NCBI GenBank assembly: GCA_016710385.1
Contig: JADJVX010000017.1
Coordinates: 124,001 to 188,000 of the forward strand
Length of the DNA: 64,000 nucleotides
Direction of reading: 5' to 3'
From: Actinomycetales bacterium
GTDB taxonomy: Bacteria > Actinomycetota > Actinomycetes > Actinomycetales > Dermatophilaceae
Both the position numbers and the translations under genes were made by a program. Under the pieces are notes generated by a model, which worked only from the letters and a program-made list of their open reading frames with translations, was not told the origin of the DNA and did no database searches. Below, one piece after another: positions 17,473 through 25,925 of the stretch (position 1 is its first letter; every line of letters begins with the position of its first letter).

Positions 17473-18707
17473 TAGTTGCCCACGACCTTTGCCCACATCT
17501 TGGAGTACTCCTCGTCCTCAGCCGCGCTCAGGGCCCGGAAGCCCTTGACGTTGTGCTCGGTGATCCATTGCGACGTCGGGAAGATCAGCGGGCTGTCGGC
17601 CAGCTCGGGGTCGATCTTCTTCATCTCCTCCTGCGCACCGGTGACGGGGCAGATGTAGTTGACGTACGCAGCGACCTGCGCGGCGATGTCGGGGCGGTAG
17701 TAGAAGTCCATGAGTTTCATCGCGTTGCGACGGTGCGTCGAGGTGATGGGGATCATCATGTTGTCGCTCCAGAGCGTGCCTCCGGAGTCTGGGATGACGA
17801 ACTCCCAGTTGTCGTTCTCGGTTTCGGCCCGCAGGATCGAGATGTCACCGCTCCACACGATGCCGGCAATAGCGTTGCCGGACTTGAGATCCTCCATGTA
17901 GGCGTTGCCCTTGATCCGGCGAATGCTGCCGTCGGCGACGCGCTTGGTGACCTCGTCCATGCCGGCGGCCACCTGGTCCTTGGTGAACGTGCCGGAGATG
18001 TCGACGCCCTGGCTGAGCATGATGAGCCCGACGGTGTCGCGGAACTCCGACAGCACCGTGATCTTGCCTTTGAGGTCCTCGGCCCACAGATCCTTGAGGC
18101 TCTTGAGCTCCCGGCCGACCTTGCTCTTGTCGTACCCGATCCCGGCGAAGCCGGATTGCCAGGTCAACGAGTAGAGGCGACCCGGGTCGAAGGACACGTC
18201 CTTGAGTGGCTCGAGCAGCCGGCCGGCGTTCGGGATGTGGATGAGGTCCAGCGGCTGCACGAGTTGGTCGCGGATCATCCGGTTGGCCATCCAGTCGGTC
18301 AACGTGATGATGTCGCGCTTGATGTCCTGGGGAGGGGTCGCCTGCAGCTGCGGGCGGATCTTGCTCACGTAGGAGTCGTTGTCGTCAATGTCCTCGGAGT
18401 AGGTCGCGAGGATGCCTGTCTCCGCGATGAACGCTTCGAGACTGTCGTGCTTGTTCGTCTCCTCGTTGACATCGAGGTATGCCGTCCAGTTGGCCCACGC
18501 GAGCGTTTTCTCGGTGGCGCTCATGTCCTTGGGCAACTTGAGCTCCGGCTTGCCACCGGCGGGCGGCTCTGGCGGCGCGCACGCCGACAGGCCCAAGGCC
18601 GCTAGGCCCGCGCCTGCCCCTCCGAGCATCTGACGCCGCGAGATCGACGCCCGCGCCATGGACGCGAGCTGCCGAACCCTCGGGTCTCGTTCCTGATTCA
18701 TCCTCAT
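17472..18707 (-). CDS. potD: Polyamine ABC transporter substrate-binding lipoprotein
   Basis: 411-residue extracytoplasmic binding protein. An N-terminal twin-arginine-like motif (SRRQMLGG) and hydrophobic core end in a lipobox with cysteine 43 (LGLSAC), so it should be exported and lipid-anchored. The body (WANWTAYLDVNEE, DIITLTDWMANRMI, GIVWSGDISIL) resembles PotD/PotF-type polyamine binders. It is first among the transporter genes, 30 bp after the aldehyde dehydrogenase stop. Confidence 0.88.
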   Translation of the reverse strand: MRMNQERDPRVRQLASMARASISRRQMLGGAGAGLAALGLSACAPPEPPAGGKPELKLPKDMSATEKTLAWANWTAYLDVNEETNKHDSLEAFIAETGILATYSEDIDDNDSYVSKIRPQLQATPPQDIKRDIITLTDWMANRMIRDQLVQPLDLIHIPNAGRLLEPLKDVSFDPGRLYSLTWQSGFAGIGYDKSKVGRELKSLKDLWAEDLKGKITVLSEFRDTVGLIMLSQGVDISGTFTKDQVAAGMDEVTKRVADGSIRRIKGNAYMEDLKSGNAIAGIVWSGDISILRAETENDNWEFVIPDSGGTLWSDNMMIPITSTHRRNAMKLMDFYYRPDIAAQVAAYVNYICPVTGAQEEMKKIDPELADSPLIFPTSQWITEHNVKGFRALSAAEDEEYSKMWAKVVGN

Positions 18708-18737
18708 CGTTGAGTCCCCTCCAGGTCAGTCGTAACG

Positions 18738-20186
18738 TCAGGCATCGATGTTGGCCATGACGTGCTTGATCCGCGTGTAGTCCTCCAGCCCGTACATGGA
18801 CAGGTCCTTGCCGTACCCGCTGTTCTTGTAGCCGCCGTGCGGCATCTCGGCCACGATCGGGATGTGGGTGTTGATCCACACACACCCGAAGTCCAGCGAC
18901 CGCGACATCCGCATCGCCCGCCCGAAGTCCTTGGTCCACACGCTGGACGCCAGTCCGTAATCAACCCCATTGGCCCAACGCAAGGCTTCCTGCTCGTCGG
19001 AGAAGCGCTGCACGGTGATGACCGGCCCGAAGATCTCGTTCTGGATGGCTTCGTCGTCCTGGCGCAGCCCGGACAGGACCGTGGGCTCGAGGAAGAAGCC
19101 ATCTCCGAGCGCCGACACCCGCGAGCCACCCGCGGACACGGTCGCGTGGCCGGGAAGCCGCTCGATGAAGCCCTGCACCCGCTCGAGTTGGTTCGGGTTG
19201 TTGACCGGACCGAAGAGCGCGTCCTCGTCGTCCGGCATACCGACCTTGGCCGAGTTCTTCGCGTATTCCGCGAGCGCCGCCACGAAGTCGTCGTGGATGC
19301 CCGGGCCGGCGAGCACTCGGGTCGCCGCGGTGCAGTCCTGGCCGGCGTTGAAGTAGCCCGCGATCGCGATGCCCTCGACGGCGGCCTCGATGTCGGCGTC
19401 GTCGAAGACGATGACCGGCGCCTTGCCGCCGAGTTCGAGGTGGACCCGCTTGAGTCCCTCGGCCGCGCTCTGGGCGACCTGCGAGCCGGCCCGCACCGAA
19501 CCGGTGATCGCGACCATGTCGGGGCGGCGGTGGCTGACCACCATCCGGCCGGTGTCGCGGTCGCCGGTGACGACGTTGAACGTCCCAGCCGGGAAGAACG
19601 GTGCCGCGCACTCGGCCAGCAGCAGCGTCGTCTCGGGGGTGGTGTCGCTCGGCTTGAGGACGACGGTGTTGCCCGCGGCCAGGGCCGGGGCGATCTTCCA
19701 CATCGCCATCATCATCGGGTAGTTCCACGGCGTGACCTGGCCGATGACCCCGATGGGCTCACGGCGGATCCACGAGGTGTGGCCGGGCATGTACTCCCCG
19801 GCCGAGCGACCCTCCAGCACCCGGGCTGCGCCGGCGAAGAAGCGCAGCTGGTCGAGCATGGGAGGCACTTCTTCGCTGGCCGTCAGGGCGTGCGGCTTGC
19901 CGGTGTTCTCGCCTTCCAGCGCGACGAACTCATCGGCGCGCGCCTCGATGGCGTCGGCGAACTTCAGCAGAGCCTCTTGGCGCTGTCGGGGGGTCGTGCG
20001 GCCCCACTCCGCGAAGGCAGCGTCAGCGGCGGCATACGCGCGGTCAACATCCTCCTGTCCGGAGACGGGCGCGGACGCCACAACGGCGGCAGTGGCAGGG
20101 TTGACGATGTCCAAGCGAGCGTCGGTCGTGGCGTCGACATACTCGCCACCGATGTGGTTGCGCAGTTGGCGCGGCTGGGCGGCCAT
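18738..20186 (-). CDS. patD: Gamma-aminobutyraldehyde dehydrogenase
   Basis: 482-residue aldehyde dehydrogenase. It converts 4-aminobutyraldehyde to GABA, linking putrescine oxidation or transamination to gabT/gabD. The segment NTGKPHALTASEEVP and the following DQLRFFAGAARVLEG are typical of the PatD/YdcW group. The general-base block is HLELGGKAP and the catalytic cysteine is in NAGQDCTAATR. It is the first gene of the long minus-strand operon and is divergent from the Lrp regulator across 243 bp that carry nested palindromes. Confidence 0.85.
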   Translation of the reverse strand: MAAQPRQLRNHIGGEYVDATTDARLDIVNPATAAVVASAPVSGQEDVDRAYAAADAAFAEWGRTTPRQRQEALLKFADAIEARADEFVALEGENTGKPHALTASEEVPPMLDQLRFFAGAARVLEGRSAGEYMPGHTSWIRREPIGVIGQVTPWNYPMMMAMWKIAPALAAGNTVVLKPSDTTPETTLLLAECAAPFFPAGTFNVVTGDRDTGRMVVSHRRPDMVAITGSVRAGSQVAQSAAEGLKRVHLELGGKAPVIVFDDADIEAAVEGIAIAGYFNAGQDCTAATRVLAGPGIHDDFVAALAEYAKNSAKVGMPDDEDALFGPVNNPNQLERVQGFIERLPGHATVSAGGSRVSALGDGFFLEPTVLSGLRQDDEAIQNEIFGPVITVQRFSDEQEALRWANGVDYGLASSVWTKDFGRAMRMSRSLDFGCVWINTHIPIVAEMPHGGYKNSGYGKDLSMYGLEDYTRIKHVMANIDA

Positions 20187-20429
20187 GGTCCCTCCGGATC
20201 CAATCTCAGTGAGCCGAGTGCACGCCCTCCCGGAGCGCCTCCCCGGTGCAGGGGAGGGCCGGACGTGCAGTTCGCCGCAATCTAGCGGCTGGCCGCCGAT
20301 TCCGGTAGAGCTGCGCTAACTCAGATACGGATTTCGCGTCCGTTTCGGACGGATGCTGCGGAATCCGTCGGATATCGCGGCGCCGAAACGCTTGCTTTCG
20401 AGTGCCGACACGGGCCACCATCGGGGACC
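20187..20429. promoter_or_regulatory. Divergent control region with nested palindromes (patD / lrp)
   Basis: This 243-bp gene-free stretch separates two divergent transcription units. Its core at about 20324-20377 is nested dyad symmetry. ACGGATTTCG at 20327-20336 mirrors CGGAATCCGT at 20359-20368 with one mismatch, and inside it CGTCCG-TTT-CGGACG spans 20337-20351. GATAC and GATATC lie at the outer edges. Such spaced dyads are what an Lrp/AsnC octamer usually binds, so this is the probable operator of the adjacent regulator (inference). Confidence 0.5.
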
Positions 20430-21014
20430 ATGACCCCTCGGACCCCGCCCGAGCCACCGAGTCCCCGCACTGGCGCCGACCGAGCCGGTGCCGAACGCGC
20501 TAGTGCCGATCGCGCCAGTGCCGATCGCGCCAGTGGCGACCACGGCCGGCGTAGCCGCTCCGGCGCGCCCACGCTCGACGCGGCCAGTAAGGCGATCATC
20601 GAACAGCTACAGGAGGACGGCAGACGCTCGTATGCCGCGATCGCTGCGGCGGTCGGGCTGTCCGAGGCCGCCGTTCGGGCCCGGGTGCAGAAGCTCACCG
20701 ACGGCGGCGTGTTGCAGATCGTCGCGGTCACCGACCCGCTGCATGTTGGATTCCAGCGCCAGGCGATGGTGGGCGTCAAAGTGTCCGGCGACATGACCGA
20801 CGTCGCCTCGCGGCTGGGCGCTCTCCCGGAAGTCGCCTACGTTGTCATCACGGCGGGCAGTTTCGACATCCTCGCGGAGGTCGTCTGTGAGGACGACGAG
20901 CACCTGCTCGAGGTGATCAGCCGCGAGATGCGCACCCTGCCCGGTGTCGCCGAGACCGAGACCTTTGTCTACCTGAAACTCAACAAGCAGCACTACAACT
21001 GGGGGACCCGATGA
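20430..21014 (+). CDS. Lrp/AsnC family transcriptional regulator
   Basis: 194-residue regulator with a winged-HTH (LDAASKAIIEQLQEDGRRSY then AAAVGLSEAAVRARVQKL) and a C-terminal RAM ligand-binding domain (VITAGSFDILAEVVCEDDE). About 45 extra N-terminal residues are hydrophilic and repetitive (RASADRASADRAS), encoded by degenerate 15-bp repeats; the real start could lie further in. The stop overlaps the aminotransferase ATG (ATGA), so regulator and putrescine genes are co-expressed. A polyamine or GABA-pathway intermediate is the likely ligand. Confidence 0.88.
   Translation: MTPRTPPEPPSPRTGADRAGAERASADRASADRASGDHGRRSRSGAPTLDAASKAIIEQLQEDGRRSYAAIAAAVGLSEAAVRARVQKLTDGGVLQIVAVTDPLHVGFQRQAMVGVKVSGDMTDVASRLGALPEVAYVVITAGSFDILAEVVCEDDEHLLEVISREMRTLPGVAETETFVYLKLNKQHYNWGTR
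20487..20546 (+). repeat. Degenerate 15-bp tandem repeats inside the lrp 5' end
   Basis: About four 15-bp units. The two central ones are identical (AGTGCCGATCGCGCC at 20502-20516 and 20517-20531); the flanking units at 20487-20501 and from 20532 are diverged. The unit length keeps the frame and encodes a repeating five-residue element, so copy number could vary without a frameshift. Confidence 0.75.
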
Positions 21015-22441
21015 CCATCTATCCCAACGAGATCTGGGAACCGAGTTCCGACTACCACACGCGCACCGGCAAGCTCTATTCGGAGGCCGCGCGCGACCAC
21101 CTCTGGATGCACTTCACCCGGCACTCGACCTTCGAGGGCCACGAGGGGCGGCACAACGTGCCGATCATCGTCAAGGGCGAGGGTGCCTACATCTGGGACG
21201 ACCGCGGCAACCGCTATCTCGACGGACTGTCCGGGTTGTTCACCGTGCAAGTCGGCCACGGTCGGCAGGAACTCGCCGACGCCGCCATGACCCAGTTCGG
21301 CAAGATCGCCTACTTCCCGCTGTGGTCCTACGCCCACCCGCGGGCTATCGAACTCGCCGAGCGGGTGGCTCACTACGCCCCCGGCGACCTCAACCGGGTC
21401 TTCTTCACGACCGGTGGCGGCGAGGCGGTTGAGTCGGCCTGGAAGCTCGCCAAGCACTACTTCAAGCTCAAAGGCAAGCCGCTCAAGCACAAGGTCATCT
21501 CACGGGCGGTCGCCTACCACGGCACCCCACAGGGCGCCCTGTCCATCACCGGCATACCTGCCGCCAAGACGATGTTCGAGCCGCTCGTGCCCGGCGGGCA
21601 CAAGGTGCCCAACACCAACATCTATCGCGCCCCGGAGCATCTGCGTGATGACCCGAAGGCCTTCGGGCTGTGGGCCGCCAACCGGATCGCCGAGGCCATC
21701 GAGTTCGAGGGCCCGGAGAGCGTCGCCGCGGTCTTCCTTGAGCCGGTGCAGAACTCCGGCGGCTGTTTCCCGCCCCCGCCGGGGTATTTCGAGCGGGTCC
21801 GCGAGATCTGCGACGAATACGACGTGCTCCTGGTGTCCGACGAGACGATCTGCGCCTTCGGCCGGATCGGTGATTGGTTCGCCTGCAACCAACTCGGCTA
21901 CGTGCCGGACATCATCACGACAGCCAAAGGGATCACGTCCGGCTATGCGCCCCTCGGGGCGATGATCGTCAGCGACCGGATCTTCGAGCCCTTCCGCAAC
22001 GACACCACCTACTTCCCGCACGGCTACACCTTCGGTGGCCACCCGATCTCGTGCGCGGTCGCCATGGCCAACCTCGACATCTTTGAGCGCGAGGGCCTCA
22101 ATGCGCACGTCCGCGAGAACGCCCCGACCTTCCGCGCCGCGCTCGAGGGTTTGCTCGACCTGCCGATCGTCGGTGACGTGCGTGGGGAGGGCTATTTCTA
22201 CGGGATCGAGCTGGTCAAGGACAAAGACACTCGCGCGACCTTCGACGAGGCCGAGTGCGAGCGGTTGTTGCGCGGTTATCTGTCCAAGGCGCTGTTCGAC
22301 GCGGGTCTCTACTGCCGCGCCGACGACCGCGGTGATCCCGTCATTCAGCTCGCGCCCCCACTGACCATCGGTCCGGCAGAGTTCGCCGACATCGCGGCCA
22401 CGCTGCGAACGGTCCTGCAGGGCGCCGACGCGCACCTGTGA
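21011..22441 (+). CDS. Class III aminotransferase, probable putrescine/diamine aminotransferase
   Basis: 476-residue PLP enzyme of the SpuC-like/omega-aminotransferase group. Visible blocks are FTTGGGEAVESAWKLA, AYHGTPQGALS, the aspartate in LLVSDETICAFGRIG and the Schiff-base lysine in TTAKGITSGY. It would transfer an amino group of putrescine to pyruvate or 2-oxoglutarate, giving 4-aminobutyraldehyde for the divergent PatD-type dehydrogenase. It is coupled at both ends: ATGA with the lrp gene and GTGA with the oxidoreductase gene. The codon ATA at 21554-21556, rare in this genome style, comes from a copy of the dispersed motif. Confidence 0.85.
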   Translation: MTIYPNEIWEPSSDYHTRTGKLYSEAARDHLWMHFTRHSTFEGHEGRHNVPIIVKGEGAYIWDDRGNRYLDGLSGLFTVQVGHGRQELADAAMTQFGKIAYFPLWSYAHPRAIELAERVAHYAPGDLNRVFFTTGGGEAVESAWKLAKHYFKLKGKPLKHKVISRAVAYHGTPQGALSITGIPAAKTMFEPLVPGGHKVPNTNIYRAPEHLRDDPKAFGLWAANRIAEAIEFEGPESVAAVFLEPVQNSGGCFPPPPGYFERVREICDEYDVLLVSDETICAFGRIGDWFACNQLGYVPDIITTAKGITSGYAPLGAMIVSDRIFEPFRNDTTYFPHGYTFGGHPISCAVAMANLDIFEREGLNAHVRENAPTFRAALEGLLDLPIVGDVRGEGYFYGIELVKDKDTRATFDEAECERLLRGYLSKALFDAGLYCRADDRGDPVIQLAPPLTIGPAEFADIAATLRTVLQGADAHL

Positions 22442-23871
22442 GCGGGCCACAGCTGGTGGGGACGCTCCCCCTCTGGTGGGATGCCAGTTCCCAGGAGGGC
22501 TCGTCGTCCGCGCCGGCAAGTGCCGACGGGTATGCCGTCCGGCCAGCTTCCGGGGCACCCTCCTTAGGCGTCGACCTGCCTCCTGGCGTGGATGTCTGCA
22601 TCGTCGGGGGTGGTTTCACCGGGCTGTGGACGGCCTATTACCTGCTGCTGGCCGACCCCTCTCTCGACGTGCTCGTCCTCGAGGCCGAGCACGTGGGATT
22701 CGGGGCGAGCGGTCGCAACGGCGGTTGGGTGAGCGCCCTCTATCCGGTGTCGCTGGACACCTTGGCCGCCTCGCACGGTGCCCCGGCAGCGGCCGCGATG
22801 GGCGCAGCACTACGCGAGACCGTCGTGGAGGTCGGCCGCGTTGCCGAGGCCGAGCGGATCGACTGCGATTTCCACCTCGGCGGCACTCTCATCGGAGCGC
22901 GCACCCTGGCTCAGGTGCAGCGGGCTCAGGCCGGCGTCAGCCAAGGGCAGCGTTGGGACCCGCAGCTGCAGTGGCTGGGGCCGGTCGAGGCCGCCGAACG
23001 GGTGCGCATGCAGGGCCTGTTGGGCGCGAGCTTCTATCCCAGTTGCGCTCGCGTGCAACCGCGCCGGCTCGTCGACGGCCTGGCTGCAGCTGTCCGGCGG
23101 CTCGGGGGTCGGATCGTCGAAGGAGTGCGGGTCACCCAACTCGGTGACCACCGGGTGATGGTGACCGGCGGTGCGGTGGTGACCACCCGGCATACCGTGC
23201 TCGCGACCGAGGCATGGACCGCGACGATGCCGGGACGCAAGCGGCAGGTGGCGCCGGTCTACTCGCTGATGATCGCCACCGAGCCCCTGCCGGCGTCGGT
23301 GTGGGACGAGATCGGGCTCGCCGGCCGCGAGACCTTCGCCGACCACCGGCACGTCGTCATCTACGGCCAACGCACCGCCGACGACCGCATCGCCTTCGGC
23401 GGACGCGGCGCCCCCTATCACTTGCGGTCGGCCATCAAGCCGGAATTCGACTCGGAACCAAAGGTTTTCGCTGATATCGAGGCGACGCTGCACGATCTCT
23501 TCCCGGCGACGGCCGGGTATGCCGTGACGCACCGCTGGGGCGGCCCGCTCGGCATCCCGCGCGACTGGCACCCCCAGGTGAGCTACGACCCGGTGACGGG
23601 CGTCGGCTCGGCCGGAGGGTATGTCGGCGACGGGGTCGCGGCGACCAACCTCGCCGGTCGCACGTTGGCCGACCTCATCCGGGGCGTGACCTCACCGCTG
23701 ACCAGCTTGCCCTGGGTGGGCCACCGATCCCCCGCCTGGGAACCCGAGCCTTTGCGCTGGGTCGGCGTCAATGCCGGCCTCAAACTGGCCGATTGGGCCG
23801 ACGCGGAGGAGGTCCGCACCGGCCGACCGGCGCGACTGGGCCGACTGCTCACCGCCCTCACCGGTCACTGA
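22438..23871 (+). CDS. FAD-dependent amine oxidoreductase (DAO family, PuuB-like)
   Basis: 477-residue flavoenzyme. The dinucleotide loop VCIVGGGFTGLWTAYYLL lies near residues 52-70, followed by the FAD region GASGRNGGWVSALYP. In this context it could oxidise gamma-glutamyl-putrescine or another amine, but no glutamyl-putrescine ligase gene is in the window, so the substrate is open. The GTG at 22438 overlaps the aminotransferase stop. An extended 16-bp copy of the dispersed motif lies in the N-terminal coding part at 22529-22544. Confidence 0.8.
   Translation: MSGPQLVGTLPLWWDASSQEGSSSAPASADGYAVRPASGAPSLGVDLPPGVDVCIVGGGFTGLWTAYYLLLADPSLDVLVLEAEHVGFGASGRNGGWVSALYPVSLDTLAASHGAPAAAAMGAALRETVVEVGRVAEAERIDCDFHLGGTLIGARTLAQVQRAQAGVSQGQRWDPQLQWLGPVEAAERVRMQGLLGASFYPSCARVQPRRLVDGLAAAVRRLGGRIVEGVRVTQLGDHRVMVTGGAVVTTRHTVLATEAWTATMPGRKRQVAPVYSLMIATEPLPASVWDEIGLAGRETFADHRHVVIYGQRTADDRIAFGGRGAPYHLRSAIKPEFDSEPKVFADIEATLHDLFPATAGYAVTHRWGGPLGIPRDWHPQVSYDPVTGVGSAGGYVGDGVAATNLAGRTLADLIRGVTSPLTSLPWVGHRSPAWEPEPLRWVGVNAGLKLADWADAEEVRTGRPARLGRLLTALTGH
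22529..22544 (+). repeat. Extended copy of the dispersed motif (in amine oxidase gene)
   Basis: A 16-mer identical to that at 8111-8126 but in a gene on the other strand, read here as YAVRP in the N-terminal segment before the FAD loop. Confidence 0.9.
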
Positions 23872-23882
23872 CGTGGGGTTGG

Positions 23883-24797
23883 TCAATGCAGCAGCGCGGC
23901 CGCCAGGAGGATGACCGGCACGCTGCCGAAGGTCGTGACGAAGATGGCATCGCGGGTGAGGAAGATGGCCTTCTCGTAGCGCAACGCGTAGGTGAAGATG
24001 TTCTGCGCCGTCGGCAGCGCCGCCATGACGACCGACACGAGCACGCCATGACCGCGAATGCCCAGCGCCAACGCCAGTAGACCGGCGACGGCCGGTTGGA
24101 CGACGAGCTTGAGGGCTGCGAGGAAACCTAGTCGGCCGAACTGCTCCCCTGGTCGCTGACCCAGCCGCAGCGAGATGCCGAAGGCGACGAGCATCCCCGG
24201 CACAGCCAGGTTGCCGATGAGCGTGAGTGGCGCCAGGGCCACTTCGGGGATCTGGAAGCCGGTCAGCGACACCACCAGACCGAGCAGCGCGCCGACCGTG
24301 ATCGGGTTGCGGAAGAGACCGGTCAGCCGCGCGACGAGGCCCGGCTTGGCGCCCTCCAGCTGCGAGTCGAGGATCGTCATGCTGATCGGTGTGAAGAGCA
24401 GCAGCTGCACGAGCAAGAGCGGCGCCGAGTGGGTGGCGTCGCCGAGCACGTAGATCGCGATGGGGATGCCGAGGTTGGCCGAGTTGACGTAGCCCGCCGA
24501 GAGCGCCGCCATGACCGACTCCGACAGGCCGGCCCGCCAGCGTCGACGCGAGACGGCATACGCGATGACCATGACCGTCAGGGCGCTGCCGAGGGCGACG
24601 AGCAGTTGCGGCGACAGGACCGCCGACACCGGCGCCTTGGCCAGGATGACCAGGAGCAACGCCGGAGACGCGACGAAGAAGGCCAGGTCGGCCAGAATCC
24701 GCTGGGCGGCCAGGTCGAGCACCCGGCGGTCGGCGAGCAGCCACCCCACGGCGACGACGGCCGAGATCGTCACGAATCCCTGCAGCGCGCCGAGCAC
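23883..24797 (-). CDS. AEC (auxin efflux carrier) family transporter
   Basis: 304-residue membrane protein with about ten helices in two repeats of five. The conserved half-repeat motif NSANLGIPIAIYVLGD is present in the first half and ALPTAQNIFTYALRYE in the second. AEC carriers move small organic anions. The GTG at 24797 follows an AGGAT-like site and removes an unlikely 42-residue hydrophilic leader. It is convergent with the amine oxidase gene (11-bp gap) and divergent from the DrrA-like ATPase. Confidence 0.82.
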   Translation of the reverse strand: MLGALQGFVTISAVVAVGWLLADRRVLDLAAQRILADLAFFVASPALLLVILAKAPVSAVLSPQLLVALGSALTVMVIAYAVSRRRWRAGLSESVMAALSAGYVNSANLGIPIAIYVLGDATHSAPLLLVQLLLFTPISMTILDSQLEGAKPGLVARLTGLFRNPITVGALLGLVVSLTGFQIPEVALAPLTLIGNLAVPGMLVAFGISLRLGQRPGEQFGRLGFLAALKLVVQPAVAGLLALALGIRGHGVLVSVVMAALPTAQNIFTYALRYEKAIFLTRDAIFVTTFGSVPVILLAAALLH

Positions 24798-24908
24798 GTC
24801 CCGATCCTGCCACTGCCGTGCTCCGGTATGCCGTCCGGTCCAGCATGCGCTCGGACGTCCCCAGAGATCGCCGACGGATACCGAAATCAATGTGAGGGTG
24901 TCGGTGCC

Positions 24909-24927
24909 AGAGGTTAGGGTCACCTAA
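24909..24927 (+). promoter_or_regulatory. Iron-box-like operator overlapping a possible leaderless start
   Basis: AGAGGTTAGGGTCACCTAA matches 15 of 19 positions of the IdeR/DtxR iron-box consensus TTAGGTTAGGCTAACCTAA. It ends on the A of the drrA-like ATG. A TANNNT hexamer (TAGGGT, 24915-24920) sits six bases before that ATG, and no Shine-Dalgarno sequence is visible. This fits a leaderless promoter under an iron-dependent repressor. Confidence 0.4.
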
Positions 24928-25925
24928 TGCCGATGATCGAAGCACATGATCTGCGCAAGACCTACCGGGCCAACGGCGAGGACGTCCACGCCCTTGACGG
25001 CCTCAGCCTGCAGGTGCCCGAAGGCCGAGTGATCGGGCTGCTCGGGCCCAATGGTGCGGGCAAGACCACCGCGGTCAAGGTGCTGACCACTCTCATCCGG
25101 CCCGACTCCGGCACCGCCCGGGTCGCCGGCCTCGACGTGCTCACCCAGGCACGGGAGGTCAAGCGGGTCGTCGGGTCCAGCGGTCAATACGCCGCGGTCG
25201 ACGAAAACCTCACCGGCGTGGAGAACCTCGAGATGGTGGGCCGGCTCTACCACCTGGGCACTCGCGCGGCTCGGGCGCGGGCCCGTGAGCTCATCGATCT
25301 CTTCGACCTCGCCGAGGCCGGCGACCGGCCGGTGAAGGGCTTCTCGGGAGGCATGCGGCGGCGCATCGACCTGGCCGGAGCCCTCGTCATCGACCCGCAG
25401 GTCCTCTTCCTCGACGAACCGACGACCGGCCTCGACCCCCGCAGCCGGATCGCCCTCTGGGGGGTCATCAAGAGTCTCGTCGCGGGCGGCACCACCGTGC
25501 TGCTTACGACGCAGTACCTCGAAGAGGCCGACCACCTGGCCGACAGCATCTACGTCATCGACCAGGGCCGAGTCATCGCCGAGGGCACCTCTGATGAACT
25601 CAAGGCCCAGATCGGGGGCCACCGCATCGCTCTCGCGCTCGTCGACGCCGCCGACACCGGGGCCGCGCGCGAGATCCTCGCCCGGCACGGCACCGGACCC
25701 GTCACCGTCGACGACTCAGGCCGCTCGCTGGAGGTCCCGGTGCAGCGGGGACCCAGCACCCTGGCCGCAGCGCTGGCCGAGTTGGCCCAGGCCGGAGTCG
25801 AATTGCATGACGCCGGCATCCGCCGCCCGACCCTCGACGATGTCTTCCTCACCCTCACCGGCCACCTGGCCCAAGCGTCGCCCGACCCCGCCGCCCCCTC
25901 CCAGATCGACGAGGCCGCCTCATGA
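24927..25925 (+). CDS. DrrA-type ABC exporter ATPase
   Basis: 332-residue ATPase of the daunorubicin-resistance (DrrA) group. Walker A GPNGAGKT is near residues 39-46. The DrrA-typical GQYAAVDENLTGVENL follows, then signature FSGGMRRRIDLA and Walker B LFLDEPTTGLDPRS. A C-terminal domain of about 90 residues ends in RRPTLDDVFLTLTG, as in DrrA. It pairs with the permease at 25922 through an ATGA overlap. Substrates of this class are hydrophobic natural products or lipids; the exact one is unknown. Confidence 0.9.
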   Translation: MPMIEAHDLRKTYRANGEDVHALDGLSLQVPEGRVIGLLGPNGAGKTTAVKVLTTLIRPDSGTARVAGLDVLTQAREVKRVVGSSGQYAAVDENLTGVENLEMVGRLYHLGTRAARARARELIDLFDLAEAGDRPVKGFSGGMRRRIDLAGALVIDPQVLFLDEPTTGLDPRSRIALWGVIKSLVAGGTTVLLTTQYLEEADHLADSIYVIDQGRVIAEGTSDELKAQIGGHRIALALVDAADTGAAREILARHGTGPVTVDDSGRSLEVPVQRGPSTLAAALAELAQAGVELHDAGIRRPTLDDVFLTLTGHLAQASPDPAAPSQIDEAAS

